A DNA stretch of 64,000 bases from CAVWCW01 sp963753615 (GCA_963753615.1 CAVWCW010000006.1:190832-254831), one strand, 5' to 3'; shown: positions 25,439 through 36,200, counted from the stretch's first letter. Translations and numbers: made by a program. Notes: generated by a model not told the origin, from the letters alone.

Positions 25439-27550
25439 ATGCAGTCGCTGCTTCAAAATCTGTTCCCGTTCCTGCGCTGGTTCCCGATGACCCGGGGCGG
25501 CCTGCGCAGCGACCTGATCGCCGGCATCACCGTGGCCCTGGTGCTGGTACCCCAGAGTATGGCCTATGCGCAGCTGGCCGGGCTGCCGGTGGTATACGGC
25601 TTGTACGCGTCGTTCGTGCCGGTGATCGTGGCCTCGCTTTGGGGCTCATCCAGTCAGTTGCATACAGGCCCGGTGGCGATGCTGTCGCTGATGTCGGCTG
25701 CTGCGCTGATTCCCTTCGCCTCCCCCGGCAGCTCCGATTTCATCGAGTTGTCCCTCATGTTGGCGCTGATGGTAGGGGTGCTGCGGCTGTCGCTTGGCCT
25801 GTTCCGCCTCGGTGCCATCGTGAACCTGCTGTCCAGCCCGGTGATTGTCGGATTCACCAACGCGGCGGCGCTGATCATTGGGCTGTCACAGCTGAGCAAA
25901 GTGATCGGCGTGCCATTCCCGCGCACCGACTCCTATCTGGCAGACCTGTGGCATGTCGTTGCCCAGATTCCGGAACTGCACCTGACGACCCTTTTGTTCG
26001 GCGTTGGCGCCTGGCTCTTGATCGCCGGGCTGCGCCGCAAGGCGCCGTCATTGCCTGGGGTGCTGATAGCGGTGGTGCTGTCCACGCTGGTCAGTGCGCT
26101 GGTCCACTACGAGAACAAGGCGCAGGTGGCGCCGGAGCAGATCCACGACCCGCGACTGGTAACCGAGGTCGCCAGCTTCGACGCGACCCAGCAAAGTGTT
26201 GTCAGGCTTACCAACGAGCTTGCCGATCTCAACCGGCAAGCCGACGAGCTGGAAAAGGAGGGTGGTCTGGCACGCATCGAAGAGGCCGCCACCCTGCGCG
26301 CGCACGGCGTAGTGCTGAAAAAGCAGCTGCAACTGCTCAAGACGGAAAACAACCAACGCCGTGTGGCCCTTCACGCCATGACGCTTACGGGCGTGGACGC
26401 CGAGGGGGGCGACGACCTAAAACTGTTCCCAATCGGTGAAGAGCCGGATGGTCTGACGGGCCATAAGGTGTGGCGCTTCAACGGTGTTAAGGATGGCCAG
26501 GTCGTGCTGTCCGCAGGTGGTGAAGTGGTGGGCAACATTCCCGAAGGGTTACCCAGCATGCGAGCGCCGCAGGTTCATTGGGACCTGCTGCTGGCGCTGT
26601 TGCCGGCGGCGTTGGTGATGGCGCTGATTGGCTTCATGGAGGCCACTTCCATCTCCAAGGCCATCGCCACCAGTACCGGCGAACGTGTGGACACCAGCAA
26701 GGAGTTGATCGGCCAGGGGCTGGCTAACATTGCCGGCAGCTTCTTCGGCTCCTACACGGTGAGCGGTTCCTTCTCCCGCTCTGCAGTAGCAGCCCGCACG
26801 GGGGCCAAGACCGGGCTCTTCGCCATCATCAGCGCCCTGGCCGTCGTCCTCGTGCTGCTGTTCTTCACCCCATATCTTTACCACCTGCCGCAGGCCGTGC
26901 TGGCGGTGATCGTCATGATGGCGGTATTCAGCCTCATCCGGCTCGCACCCTTGGTACAGGCGTGGAAGGTGGACCGCGTCAGCGCGTTGATTGGCGTGGT
27001 CACCTTCGTGGCCACGCTGCTGATGGCGCCGTCGATTGCCAACGGCATCCTGCTCGGTGTAGCCCTGACGGTACTGCACTACCTGATCCGGATCATGAGG
27101 CCTCGAGCCGAAATCGTCGGGCGCAAGGCAGACGGCACGCTGGGCGGAATCCGTGCCCATGGTTTGCAGCCACTCAGCGAGATCTTTGTGCCTGTTCGCT
27201 TCGATGGTTCCCTTACCTTTATCAATGTCGCCTATTTCGAGGATATCGTCCTGGAGGCGCACTGCGAGTTTCCCCGAGCCAACGTGATCCTGATCGTCGG
27301 CAGCGGCGTGAACGAGATCGATGCGTCGGGCGAGGAAAAGGTGCGCGAGGTGGCCAAGCGTCTGCAGGAGGTGGGCGTGACCCTGATGTTCAGCGGCTTG
27401 AAGCACCAGGTCATGCGGGTGTTTGTGCAGAGCGGCCTGGTCGAAGAGCTGGGCCGTGACGCCTTCTTCAGCGACAAGGAAACCGCCCTGCGGACGCTCG
27501 GTGAGCGCTATGGCACCCGCGACGGCTTGCTCGAGTCCAGACCGGCATAG
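25439..27550 (+). CDS. SulP-family anion transporter, candidate bicarbonate importer
   Basis: The 703-residue protein has a SulP membrane domain (ITVALVLVPQSMAYAQLAGL, the family signature) and a C-terminal STAS domain from about residue 570 (RFDGSLTFINVAYFEDIV). Unusually, about 145 residues (around 225-370) with a coiled-coil stretch (LTNELADLNRQADELEKEGG) interrupt the membrane part, between VLSTLVSALV and LLLALLPAALVMALIGFM. SulP proteins carry sulfate, but the cso context and known BicA-type relatives suggest bicarbonate. It is followed directly by cbbR. Substrate assignment is inference. Confidence 0.85.
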   Translation: MQSLLQNLFPFLRWFPMTRGGLRSDLIAGITVALVLVPQSMAYAQLAGLPVVYGLYASFVPVIVASLWGSSSQLHTGPVAMLSLMSAAALIPFASPGSSDFIELSLMLALMVGVLRLSLGLFRLGAIVNLLSSPVIVGFTNAAALIIGLSQLSKVIGVPFPRTDSYLADLWHVVAQIPELHLTTLLFGVGAWLLIAGLRRKAPSLPGVLIAVVLSTLVSALVHYENKAQVAPEQIHDPRLVTEVASFDATQQSVVRLTNELADLNRQADELEKEGGLARIEEAATLRAHGVVLKKQLQLLKTENNQRRVALHAMTLTGVDAEGGDDLKLFPIGEEPDGLTGHKVWRFNGVKDGQVVLSAGGEVVGNIPEGLPSMRAPQVHWDLLLALLPAALVMALIGFMEATSISKAIATSTGERVDTSKELIGQGLANIAGSFFGSYTVSGSFSRSAVAARTGAKTGLFAIISALAVVLVLLFFTPYLYHLPQAVLAVIVMMAVFSLIRLAPLVQAWKVDRVSALIGVVTFVATLLMAPSIANGILLGVALTVLHYLIRIMRPRAEIVGRKADGTLGGIRAHGLQPLSEIFVPVRFDGSLTFINVAYFEDIVLEAHCEFPRANVILIVGSGVNEIDASGEEKVREVAKRLQEVGVTLMFSGLKHQVMRVFVQSGLVEELGRDAFFSDKETALRTLGERYGTRDGLLESRPA

Positions 27551-27592
27551 ATGGAACTCGGGGAAAGACGCCACAGGCAAGGTGTGACGGAC

Positions 27593-28648
27593 ATGAAAAA
27601 ACCGCGCTCGAGAGACCAGGGCTACACCCCTCCATCCGCCATGCCTGATTACCTGATCCGGCAAGCCACCCTGCGCCAGCTCCAGGTATTTGAGGCCATC
27701 GTGCGCCTTGGCAGCTTCACGCGCGCGGCCGAGGAACTCTTTCTCACCCAGCCGACGGTCTCCATGCAGATCAAGAAGCTGTCGGAGGCTATGGGGCTGC
27801 CGCTGTTCGAGCACATCGGCCGCAAGGTGCAGCCCACCGAGGCCGGGCTGGTACTTTACGATGCCTGCCGGCGCATATTCGAGACTCTGGCTAACCTCGA
27901 AATGAAACTGGCCGACCTGAAGGGAATGAAGCGGGGTAGGTTGCGGCTCGGCGTGATCACCACCGCTGAGTACTTTGCGCCAGAGATCCTCGGTGAGTTC
28001 AGTCAGCTTTACCCGGGTATCGAGGTCTCCCTGAAAGTGACCAACCGGGACAGCATCATCGAACGTATGCACGGGAATGAGGATGACCTTTACGTGATGG
28101 GCCAGACACCTGCCGACGAAGTGGAGGTCGAGGCCTTCTCCTTCGCACCCAATCCGCTGGTGATGATGGCACCGCGCAATCACCCCCTGGTCGGCGAGAA
28201 GAACATCCCGCTAAAGCGCATCGCCGAGGAGCCTTTCATCCTGCGTGAGCCCGGCTCCGGTATTCGCGATGCCACCCTGAGGGTTTTCGAAGCTTGCGGC
28301 CTGCGCCCCAGGGTGCGAATGGAACTGGGCAGCAACGAGGCCATCAAGCACGCCATTGTCGGCGGCCTGGGCATCTCCGTTCTGTCCCTGCACACGCTCG
28401 CGCTTGAACGCGTGGAAGGGCCGGTAGCTGTTCTCGATGTGCAAGGATTTCCTATCCTGCGCCAGTGGTACCTGGTGTACCCGAAGGGCAAGGAGTTATC
28501 GCTGGTGGCTCGGACCTTCCTGGATTTTGCTCTCCAGTATGGTCCGCGCCTGGGCGCACGCATGGAGTCCATGTGGCCTGGGCTGCGCCATATCAACACG
28601 ACCAGCGATGCGCCGCCCCGGCGCGGCAGGAAGAAGGCGATACGATGA
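27593..28648 (+). CDS. cbbR: LysR-type regulator CbbR
   Basis: The HTH is TRAAEELFLTQPTVSMQIKK, following ATLRQLQVFEAIVRLGSF, and the effector domain contains RLRLGVITTAEYFAPEIL, as in CbbR. Possible starts are ATG 27551, 27593 and 27641; I chose 27593 as a compromise, and 27641 would give the commonest N-terminus. CbbR activates RuBisCO and carbon-concentration genes in response to metabolites such as NADPH or RuBP. It lies right after the SulP gene, not divergent from cbbL, whose usual upstream regulator is reduced to a fragment at 14950-15125. The C-terminal tail PPRRGRKKAIR is basic. Confidence 0.9.
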   Translation: MKKPRSRDQGYTPPSAMPDYLIRQATLRQLQVFEAIVRLGSFTRAAEELFLTQPTVSMQIKKLSEAMGLPLFEHIGRKVQPTEAGLVLYDACRRIFETLANLEMKLADLKGMKRGRLRLGVITTAEYFAPEILGEFSQLYPGIEVSLKVTNRDSIIERMHGNEDDLYVMGQTPADEVEVEAFSFAPNPLVMMAPRNHPLVGEKNIPLKRIAEEPFILREPGSGIRDATLRVFEACGLRPRVRMELGSNEAIKHAIVGGLGISVLSLHTLALERVEGPVAVLDVQGFPILRQWYLVYPKGKELSLVARTFLDFALQYGPRLGARMESMWPGLRHINTTSDAPPRRGRKKAIR

Positions 28649-28739
28649 GGCGATGGAGACGGTTTCGCGTGGTACTGCGGGGAGCTGGCGGGCTGAGCCG
28701 GTCAGCGATCCTGGTTGACCGCGCCGTTGCGGAAACACC

Positions 28740-29354
28740 ATGATCAAGCTGCGCACCTACGTCTACATCGATTCGCTGCAGCCGCAGCTGGCCGAGTACA
28801 TGGCCACGGTGTCCCAGGGCTATCCGCCGACCCCCGGGGAGGCCTGCCTGTGGACCGAAGTAGCACCTGGCATGGCCGTGCACCGGCTGACGGATATCGC
28901 GCTCAAGGCCACCCGCGTCCACCTGACCCAGCAGGTGGTGGAGCGGGCGTTCGGTTCCATGGTCGTACATCACCGCGACCAGAGCGACGTGCGGGCCGCT
29001 GGTGAAATCTTGCTGTCGCGCCTCGGTGCCCGCCTGGAGGACCGGCAGCGGTGTCAGGTCACTTGGCAGGAGACCATCCGGGGCATGACGCCCGAACACA
29101 CGGTGCTGATCAACCGGCAGACCAGACGCGGTTCAATGATGATCCCTGGGCAGAGCATGTTCATTCTCGAAACCGAGCCCGCGGGCTATATTATCTATGC
29201 CGCGAATCAGGCGGAGAAGGCCGCCAGTATTACCCTGGTGGACGTGAGCGCGGTCGGTGCGTTCGGCCGACTGATCGTCTCGGGCACCGAGAGCGACGTG
29301 GACGAGGCGGCCTCCGCGGCCATCGCCGCCGTAGAAAACCCCTCCGGTACCTGA
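28740..29354 (+). CDS. csoS1D: tandem-BMC shell protein CsoS1D (BMC-T)
   Basis: This 204-residue protein has two BMC-fold halves ([20 protein letters not shown] near the N-terminus; [20 protein letters not shown] in the second) and forms stacked trimers with a gated larger pore. That pore is thought to admit RuBP or other larger metabolites. Its separation from the main operon, in a distal block with cbbR and a Nudix gene, is the common arrangement. Start ATG 28740 is clear. Confidence 0.92.
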   Translation: MIKLRTYVYIDSLQPQLAEYMATVSQGYPPTPGEACLWTEVAPGMAVHRLTDIALKATRVHLTQQVVERAFGSMVVHHRDQSDVRAAGEILLSRLGARLEDRQRCQVTWQETIRGMTPEHTVLINRQTRRGSMMIPGQSMFILETEPAGYIIYAANQAEKAASITLVDVSAVGAFGRLIVSGTESDVDEAASAAIAAVENPSGT

Positions 29355-29380
29355 CCAGATGAAGGATCGAGGCAACTAGC

Positions 29381-29959
29381 ATGCACCGCCAGGAACTGCT
29401 CGGCCTGCTGTCCCGCCACCGTACCCGCTTTATGGAGGAGGCCGGCTATGTGGCGCGCGCGATTGCCTTCGTCGAGGCCCACGAGGACTGCTTCCATTGC
29501 GACCTGTGGCCCGGTCATGTCACCGGTTCGGTCTGGGTGGTCAGCCCCGACCGCAGCCGAGTCCTGCTGCTCCATCATCGCAAGCACGACCAGTGGTTTC
29601 AGCCAGGCGGCCACGCTGACGGTGACGCGGACATTCTCCGGGTCGCCCTGCGGGAGACCGCGGAGGAAACCGGCTTGGATCCCTCACACATCCGTCTTTT
29701 GGAAGAGGCGGTGTTCGACGTGGACGTACACAGCATCCCCGCCACCAGCCGCGGGCCGCGCCACCAGCACTTCGATATTCGCTTCCTGGTCGAGATGGAC
29801 GACGATCTGGAAATCCCCGGCAACGACGAATCCCATCAGGTCCTCTGGGTACCCTTGCACCAGGTGGCGCGCTTCAACAACAACCGTTCGACCTTCCGCA
29901 TGGTCGAAAAGACGCGGCGTTTGCGCCACGTCTTCCTCGGCGCTTATGTGGGCGGCTAG
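29381..29959 (+). CDS. NUDIX hydrolase linked to the carboxysome locus
   Basis: The 192-residue protein carries a Nudix box GHADGDADILRVALRETAEE ending in TGLD at about residues 76-98. The REx2EExGx part that binds metal is complete, but the first Glu of GxxxxxE is replaced by Ala. It starts MHRQELLGLLSRHRTRF and lies 26 bases after csoS1D. Nudix genes linked to cso loci may remove misfire sugar phosphates or nucleotides such as those that inhibit RuBisCO. The substrate is not known. Confidence 0.85.
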   Translation: MHRQELLGLLSRHRTRFMEEAGYVARAIAFVEAHEDCFHCDLWPGHVTGSVWVVSPDRSRVLLLHHRKHDQWFQPGGHADGDADILRVALRETAEETGLDPSHIRLLEEAVFDVDVHSIPATSRGPRHQHFDIRFLVEMDDDLEIPGNDESHQVLWVPLHQVARFNNNRSTFRMVEKTRRLRHVFLGAYVGG

Positions 29960-30729
29960 ACACCGGTTTTCGGACGCTCACCCTGAGCCTGTTCTCGAAA
30001 CTGGCTTTCCGGCAGCGGATTGTCTTCGGGAGTGCCGCAACAGCGAGGAGGGTTCACGTTGGCGGAGCTGGAGAAATGCCTGAACCGGACGTCTGGCATT
30101 TTACGTACACGACTTGCAGACGTCGGTGGTCTTCTGTCGCGATGACGTCGGGCTCCGGTCCGTCAGGGAGGCGTTGGGCGGGATAGCGCCTGGCCCGAGG
30201 ATCAGCATGCCTGCGAAAATCGCCTTCGCCGCCGACCGTTTTCCAGTTCGAAAAGGGTGGGAGTCTGGCCAATGCAGCGTCGCAGGCAGGTTCTCGACTA
30301 CCTAACGACCGGCGGATACTCGAGGGACCTGGGGAAAACGGCGTTTGCGGTACTTACCCTGATATTTACATGGATCGCATGGACCTGAGTTATTGATTTA
30401 AATGATTTTTTACAAGAGCAAACGGTTTCGAGAGGCAGGAGGGAGATTAGAGTTCCCGCACCTCGACCAATATCTTGAGGGACTTACCCGTCAATCATTC
30501 CTTTCGGATTTCTGCAACCGTAACTCAAACTTGAAGCTGGCTCGCTTGCTTCGAGTGGGAGCATGACTGCGCGCGGATTTTCCGGCGACCAGCAGGCGCC
30601 GCCATCGGAAACTTCGCCCATGCCTGGTTTCTTGTTAGACTTGGCAGCCGAAAACGGGGCCCTGATGCAGCGCCCCACCCGCCGAAGAGCCGGCACCAAG
30701 GCCCAGGTTTGCGGCCAACACAGTGAAGC
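29960..30729. other. 770-base intergenic region between cso and dab blocks
   Basis: No convincing gene is visible on either strand. A moderately AT-rich patch at about 30345-30430 (TTATTGATTTAAATGATTTT) may contain the dab promoter. Short open frames at 30054-30305 and 30484-30800 match no family I know, and their coding pattern looks unlike real genes here. The region may hold decayed sequence. Confidence 0.5.
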
Positions 30730-32421
30730 TTGGACGTCTTGATGGGATTATTGGCGTATTCTCTGCCGCTCCTCATGCTGGTATCGGCCCTTGTGGTCAA
30801 GCTCGCCGCACCGCGCTACGGCGAGCGGATCGCGCGGATCAGCGTGGCTGCCAGCGGGATCGTGCTGGCGCTGGCAATGGCGCTTTTTCTTATCCAGCTC
30901 TGGGCCGAGTCGGGACGGCTGGTAGGCCTCGGCCTGAGTATCTTTTCGCTCTACATCGACTGGCTCAGCACGCTGATGGCACTGCTGGTGAGCGGTGTGG
31001 GCCTGGTGGTGCACGTGTACAGCGTCCGCTACATGCAGGACGATCCGGGCTACACGCGCTTCTTCATGCTGCTCGACGTGATTATCGGCGTAATCCTCCT
31101 GATGGTGCTGGCCGGTGACCTGCTGACCTTGCTCCTGGGCTGGCACCTGCTGGGGGTATGCCTGTACTTCCTGCTCAACCACGAGACGCAGCGACCGGCG
31201 GCGAACCGCTATGCGTTCTGGACCCTGTTCACGCATCGTATCGGCGATCTGCCCCTGCTCGCGATCACTGCACTGGCCTACCACACCTACGGCACCCTGA
31301 CCCTGCCGACCCTGTTCGAACGCGTGGCCGAGGCACCGCAGGCGACCACCCTCCTGGGGCTGCCCTTCGCCGAGACCGTTGGCTTTTTGGTGCTTCTGGC
31401 GGCCTTTGCCAAGTCTGCTCAATTTCCCCTCCACACCTGGCTGCCCTACTCGATGGATGGGCCGACGCCGGTATCCGCGTTGATGCATGCGGGCATCGTC
31501 AACGCCGGGGGGTTCCTTATCAATCGCTTCGCGCCGGTCTTCGTCCACACGGAACACGTGCTGCTGCTGGCTTTTGCGGTGGGCCTGATCACAACCATCA
31601 TGGGATCACTGATGATGCTGATGCAGAGCGACATCAAAAAGGCCCTCGGCTATTCGACAATGGGCCAGATGGGCTACATGGTCATGGAATGCGGACTCGG
31701 CGCCTTCTCGCTGGCCATCTACCACCTGATCGCCCACGGCGTATTCAAAGCGACGCTCTTCCTGGGCTCCGGCTCCATCATCGCCAAGGCCCGCAAGGAC
31801 CCGAACATCCCCGAGGGCGAGATCTACAAATTCATGGTGGAGCGCAAGGTGCCGAACCCGCCGCTGTCCTGGGTGGTCTTCGCGGGCATAACCATCACCG
31901 CGCCGCTGCTGATCGTTTTCGGCGCCCACCAGATCGTCGATGAGGGTTTTCTGCATCATCAGGGGGCCATGATTCTCCTGCTGTTCGGCTGGATTACCGG
32001 TGCCCAGACCCTGTTTTTCGTCTATAAAATCGGCGGCGAGCGGCCGTTCCAGGTGTTGTTCTATGTAGTCCTGTCCTTCGGGCTTGTTATCATGACGTAC
32101 GCGCTCGTCGGCCACGCCTTCGACGCCTTGCTCTACCCCGACCCGGAATTCCGCGAGGCGCTATATCAAGCGGCCTCGATCAACGTCACCTGGTTTGCCC
32201 TGGTCCTGTTGCTGCTCGTCGTCGTGATTTCCGCAGGCTGGATGCTGGTGTTTCGTTCGGCGGCGGCTCAGGAGCCGCTGCAGCGTCGCTATCGCAGCCT
32301 GTACATCACCCTGTACGCGTTGCTATCGCGGGAGTTCTATATCGCCGACCTGTACAGCCGCGCCGGCGAGCAACTCCTCGCGCTGTCCCGCCGACTCAAC
32401 TCCCTGCTGCGCTGGGTCTGA
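30730..32421 (+). CDS. dabB: DAB complex membrane subunit DabB
   Basis: The protein belongs to the NuoL/Mrp-antiporter proton-conducting family (LGWHLLGVCLYFLLNHETQR, FPLHTWLPYSMDGPTPVSAL and QSDIKKALGYSTMGQMGYMV), with about 14 membrane segments. In the DAB system it couples cation flow to bicarbonate formation by DabA. I show TTG 30730; ATG 30742 is an equal alternative. The length (563 aa) and the following dabA argue for DabB and not complex I. Confidence 0.9.
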   Translation: MDVLMGLLAYSLPLLMLVSALVVKLAAPRYGERIARISVAASGIVLALAMALFLIQLWAESGRLVGLGLSIFSLYIDWLSTLMALLVSGVGLVVHVYSVRYMQDDPGYTRFFMLLDVIIGVILLMVLAGDLLTLLLGWHLLGVCLYFLLNHETQRPAANRYAFWTLFTHRIGDLPLLAITALAYHTYGTLTLPTLFERVAEAPQATTLLGLPFAETVGFLVLLAAFAKSAQFPLHTWLPYSMDGPTPVSALMHAGIVNAGGFLINRFAPVFVHTEHVLLLAFAVGLITTIMGSLMMLMQSDIKKALGYSTMGQMGYMVMECGLGAFSLAIYHLIAHGVFKATLFLGSGSIIAKARKDPNIPEGEIYKFMVERKVPNPPLSWVVFAGITITAPLLIVFGAHQIVDEGFLHHQGAMILLLFGWITGAQTLFFVYKIGGERPFQVLFYVVLSFGLVIMTYALVGHAFDALLYPDPEFREALYQAASINVTWFALVLLLLVVVISAGWMLVFRSAAAQEPLQRRYRSLYITLYALLSREFYIADLYSRAGEQLLALSRRLNSLLRWV

Positions 32422-32429
32422 CCGGGGGC

Positions 32430-33245
32430 ATGAGCGCGATGACGACCTTCTTGCTTTTCTTTTTCGCCGGCCTGTTTCTGCCGCTGTATCCGCTCAGTAT
32501 CGGCGCCAATCTAATTCTTCAGAAAGGCGCTGAATCGGACCGCCTGCCAATTTGGGCGCGCCTCCCGCTCAAGGCCGCGGCGATCGTGCTCATGCCCCTG
32601 ATCGGTGTCGGGTTGCTGAATCTGGCCGTTTCGAGGGGCGCCTCCGATCATTCGGAGATGGTCTCGGCTTTCGCGCTCTGGGGAGGGCTGACCTCGGTGC
32701 TGTACGCCTTCCGCTTGTTGACGGCGCGTGACGGCCAAATCTGGGTTGGCCAACTCTACACCTCGGCGCTGGCGCTGGTCTGGGTGGGTTTCGCCCATGG
32801 AGTAGCCCCATTGCTGCCGGCCCTGGGCCTGGCAACATCGTTGCTGCCACTTGTCTTCCTGATGGGGGTGCTGACCCGTCGCTTCGGCATCGCCCGGGTC
32901 GGACTCTATCCCGGGCTCGGCGTGCGTATGCCGGTGTTCTCGGCGCTGTTCGTCGCCGCCGTGCTGGTGGCGGTGGCGGTGCCCTTCTCACCGGCCTTCT
33001 TCGCCATCGCGGATATCGCCTTCGGTGGCGTCGGAAGCAACGAGCTGTTGACGCTGATACCGTTGAGTCTGGCCTGGCTGCTGTGGACCTGGGCCGCCAT
33101 CAACCTGCTGACGGGGATTGTCTTCGGCACCCCTCGGGAGGATCTCGCCTATACCGATCTCAAGAGGCGCGACGCCCTAATGCACGGAGGCGGGATGCTC
33201 GCCCTGTCGGTGTTCGGCATCGCGCTGGTGGAGGGAGTGCTTTGA
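32430..33245 (+). CDS. membrane protein in the dab operon
   Basis: The 271-residue protein has 7-8 predicted membrane spans, with polar segments such as RDGQIWVGQLY and GTPREDLAYTDLKRRDALMH. It lies 8 bases after dabB, and its stop TGA overlaps the TTG start of dabA, which implies translational coupling. It resembles parts of proton-pumping quinone oxidoreductase subunits but shows none of their Lys/Glu signatures clearly. A protein at this position occurs in some DAB operons without an assigned role; it may be an extra ion-conducting or assembly subunit. Confidence 0.7.
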   Translation: MSAMTTFLLFFFAGLFLPLYPLSIGANLILQKGAESDRLPIWARLPLKAAAIVLMPLIGVGLLNLAVSRGASDHSEMVSAFALWGGLTSVLYAFRLLTARDGQIWVGQLYTSALALVWVGFAHGVAPLLPALGLATSLLPLVFLMGVLTRRFGIARVGLYPGLGVRMPVFSALFVAAVLVAVAVPFSPAFFAIADIAFGGVGSNELLTLIPLSLAWLLWTWAAINLLTGIVFGTPREDLAYTDLKRRDALMHGGGMLALSVFGIALVEGVL

Positions 33246-36200
33246 ACCCGCCTGATTCCGACCCCCAAGCCAAACCGGCCGGCGGCGAGACCGCCCTGGA
33301 GCCCACCGGGCCGACGCTTGGCAAGAAGCTCAAAATCCGCTCCATGGTCACCATGGCCGGCGAGGTTCTGCCTTTCTTCTGGCCCATGCGCAACTTCATC
33401 CACCACAACCCCTTGCACGGGCTGGAGCACCTGCCTTTCGAACAGGCCGTCGCCGCCGCCACCAAGCTGTTCCATGCACGGGGCTACCTGAACCGGACCG
33501 AGTACCAGCAGCTCCTGGCCAGCGGCAGTATCGAGCGCGAGGTGTTGCAAGACCTGGTAGCGGAGTTCGTTACCGACTGGCTCCGCGAGCAGGATATCAG
33601 TGACGACGGGGAGCTGGCGGAGCTGCTGCGGCGCTCTACCATGGCGATGATGACGGCCATGACCCACCCCGCCCCCGGCCAAGACGTACCCGGCCCAGAA
33701 GCGGTGCTGGCCGCCGTAAAGCGCCGTCCATCATGATCACCATCCGCAGCGGAAATCTTCGATGAAACCCTTCGCAGAACGGATCGCCACCGAGCTGACC
33801 TTGTGCGACACGGTCGATCAGCTGTTCGGGACCCGCCTAGCGGAAACCCTGAACGAGCTGCTGATCAAGGGCATGATGGACTTCTTCGACGAGGGGCAGT
33901 CCGTTTGGCGGCTGCCCGGCCGCCGCAAGGGGCTCTATCGCTGCTGGAGCCGCATCGCCCAGCGCAACCGCAGGCTGCGCATGCGTGGCCTCGATGTCGG
34001 GGCGGTGCTGGCCAAGGCCGACGAGCCCGAGGCCATGATCGATCACGTCATGACTCGCCTCGGTGTGCCCGAGCCCATGTGGATGGACTACTTCACGCTC
34101 GAGTTGGCCCAGCTGCACGGCTGGGCCGGGTTCGTTCGTTGGCGCTCCCAGGCCCGCCACTATTATTGGCAACAGCGCAATCCGGCGGACCTGATAGACT
34201 TCATGGCCGTGCGCCTGGTACTTGCCATGGCGCTGTTGGAGGACGCAGGGCGGCGGTTAAAGCGCGAACTGGACTTCCCGGGCTTGCAGGGCTACGCCGA
34301 GAACCACCCACAAGAAAGCCAGCTGCGCCGCGAGCTCAATGGCGGCACCGTATTGCCTGATTATGCCCATCGCATCGAGGTCGCCCTGGACAGCAGAGAC
34401 CGGGAGCGCATCGAGGCCCTGTTCCACGACTACGAACGAGAAAAACTCACCCGAGAGGCCGACATCCGCGCCCGGCGTCTGATGGCCGTCGCGGAAAAGG
34501 CAGGCTATACCCGGGATGATTTGCTCAAGCACTCGGACGACAGCTTGCTGCGGTTCATCGACGGCATCTACACCTTCAGGGCCAAGGAGCCGTTTGTCTG
34601 GACCCAGGCCCTGGAGCGCACCTACTCGCGCCGGCTGTTGCAGCAGATCGCCCGGGACACCGAGGCAGCCGCAGGCAGCGGCCCGGCGTCAGGCACCGAC
34701 AGCCCAGGGACGCCGAAGGCGGGAGCCGCCTCCGGGAAGGTCCAGGCCCTGTTCTGTATCGACACCCGCTCGGAGCGCCTGCGCCGACACCTGGAGTCCG
34801 TAGGCGAGTACGAGACCTTCGGTATCGCCGGCTTTTTCGGTATACCGGTCAGTTTCATCGAGCTGGGCAAGGGCCACGAGACCGCGCTCTGCCCCGCCAT
34901 CGTTACCCCGCGCAACGTGGTGGTCGAGATGCCCCACAAGCACGAGCAGACGCGCCACTCGCTCTACGAGCTGGCACACGAGGTGGTGCACGACCTCAAG
35001 AACACGGTGCTGGCACCCTACGTGACCGTGGAGGCGGTGGGCCTGTTATTCGGCTTCGACATGGTGGGGAAGACCTTCGCCCCGCGCGCCTACAACACTT
35101 GGCGCCAGCGTCTGGAAAGCCGTAAGCCGCCGGCGCGGTTGATGATCGACAAGATCACCCGCGATGAAGCGGAGGAACTGGTGGCCCACCTGCAGGACGA
35201 AATGGTTATCCGGGCGATCGAACGCCACTTCGGAATCAAACGCGAGTCGGTCACCAGCCCGATGATCCGCGAATTGCGCGAGACCGCTCTGGAGAACCGC
35301 AGCGGCGCAACCGAGTTTGCCCGCCGCTTCGACGTGGATATCGCGGCCGAGGCGGTGTTCATCCGCTCGCTCCAGATGGAATACAGGGTCAACCCGGACC
35401 AGGCCCTAATCCAGCTCGAGCATCTGGCCAAGATCGGTTTCCGGCACCGCACCCAGGCCCAGCTTGTGGGCACCGCCTTGCGCGCCATCGGCCTCGACAC
35501 CGCAGACATCGCGCGCACGGTGCTGGTGGTCGGCCACGGCAGCTCATCCCAGAACAACCCCTATGAATCGGCACTCGACTGCGGCGCCTGCGGCGGCGAC
35601 CACGGTTTGGTCAACGCCCGTATCTTCGCCGCCATGGCCAACCGCCGGGAGGTGCGAGAACTGCTGGCCGAAGAAGGCATCCAGATTCCCGACGAGACCT
35701 CGTTCATCCCCGCAGTGCACGACACCACCACGGACGAGATACAACTATTCGACCTGGATCAGCTGTCACCGGGTACTTTGACCCGCCTGAGCCGTATTCA
35801 GGAGGATCTCACCGCCGCTGGGCGGCTGTGCGCACTGGAGCGTTGCAAGGAACTCGGGGAGGCCGGCGTCGATACGCCGCAGGCCGCCGCCCGCCGCGTC
35901 AAGCGCAATGCCCTGGACTGGACCCAGGTGCGCCCGGAATGGGGGCTGTCGAAGAACGCCTCCTTCATTATCGGCCGCCGCGCATTGACGCAGCAGCAGC
36001 ACCTCGAAGGCCGCGCCTTTCTCCACTCCTACGACTATCGGATCGACCCCAAGGGGCGGCTGCTGGAGGTGATCCTTTCGGGGCCGCTGGTGGTGGCCCA
36101 ATGGATCAACATGGAGCACTACTTCTCGGTGGTCGATAACGAGGCCTTCGGGAGTGGCAGCAAGGTCTACCACAATGTGACCGGCCGCTTCGGTGTGATC

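Noticed and set aside
26549..28183. 544-residue minus-strand open frame
   Set aside because: It lies opposite the SulP and cbbR genes, both with clear family motifs. The His/Gln/Leu-rich text has no domain.
30730..33245. respiratory complex I genes
   Set aside because: Only one NuoL-like subunit occurs, and it is coupled to dabA. No other nuo genes follow.
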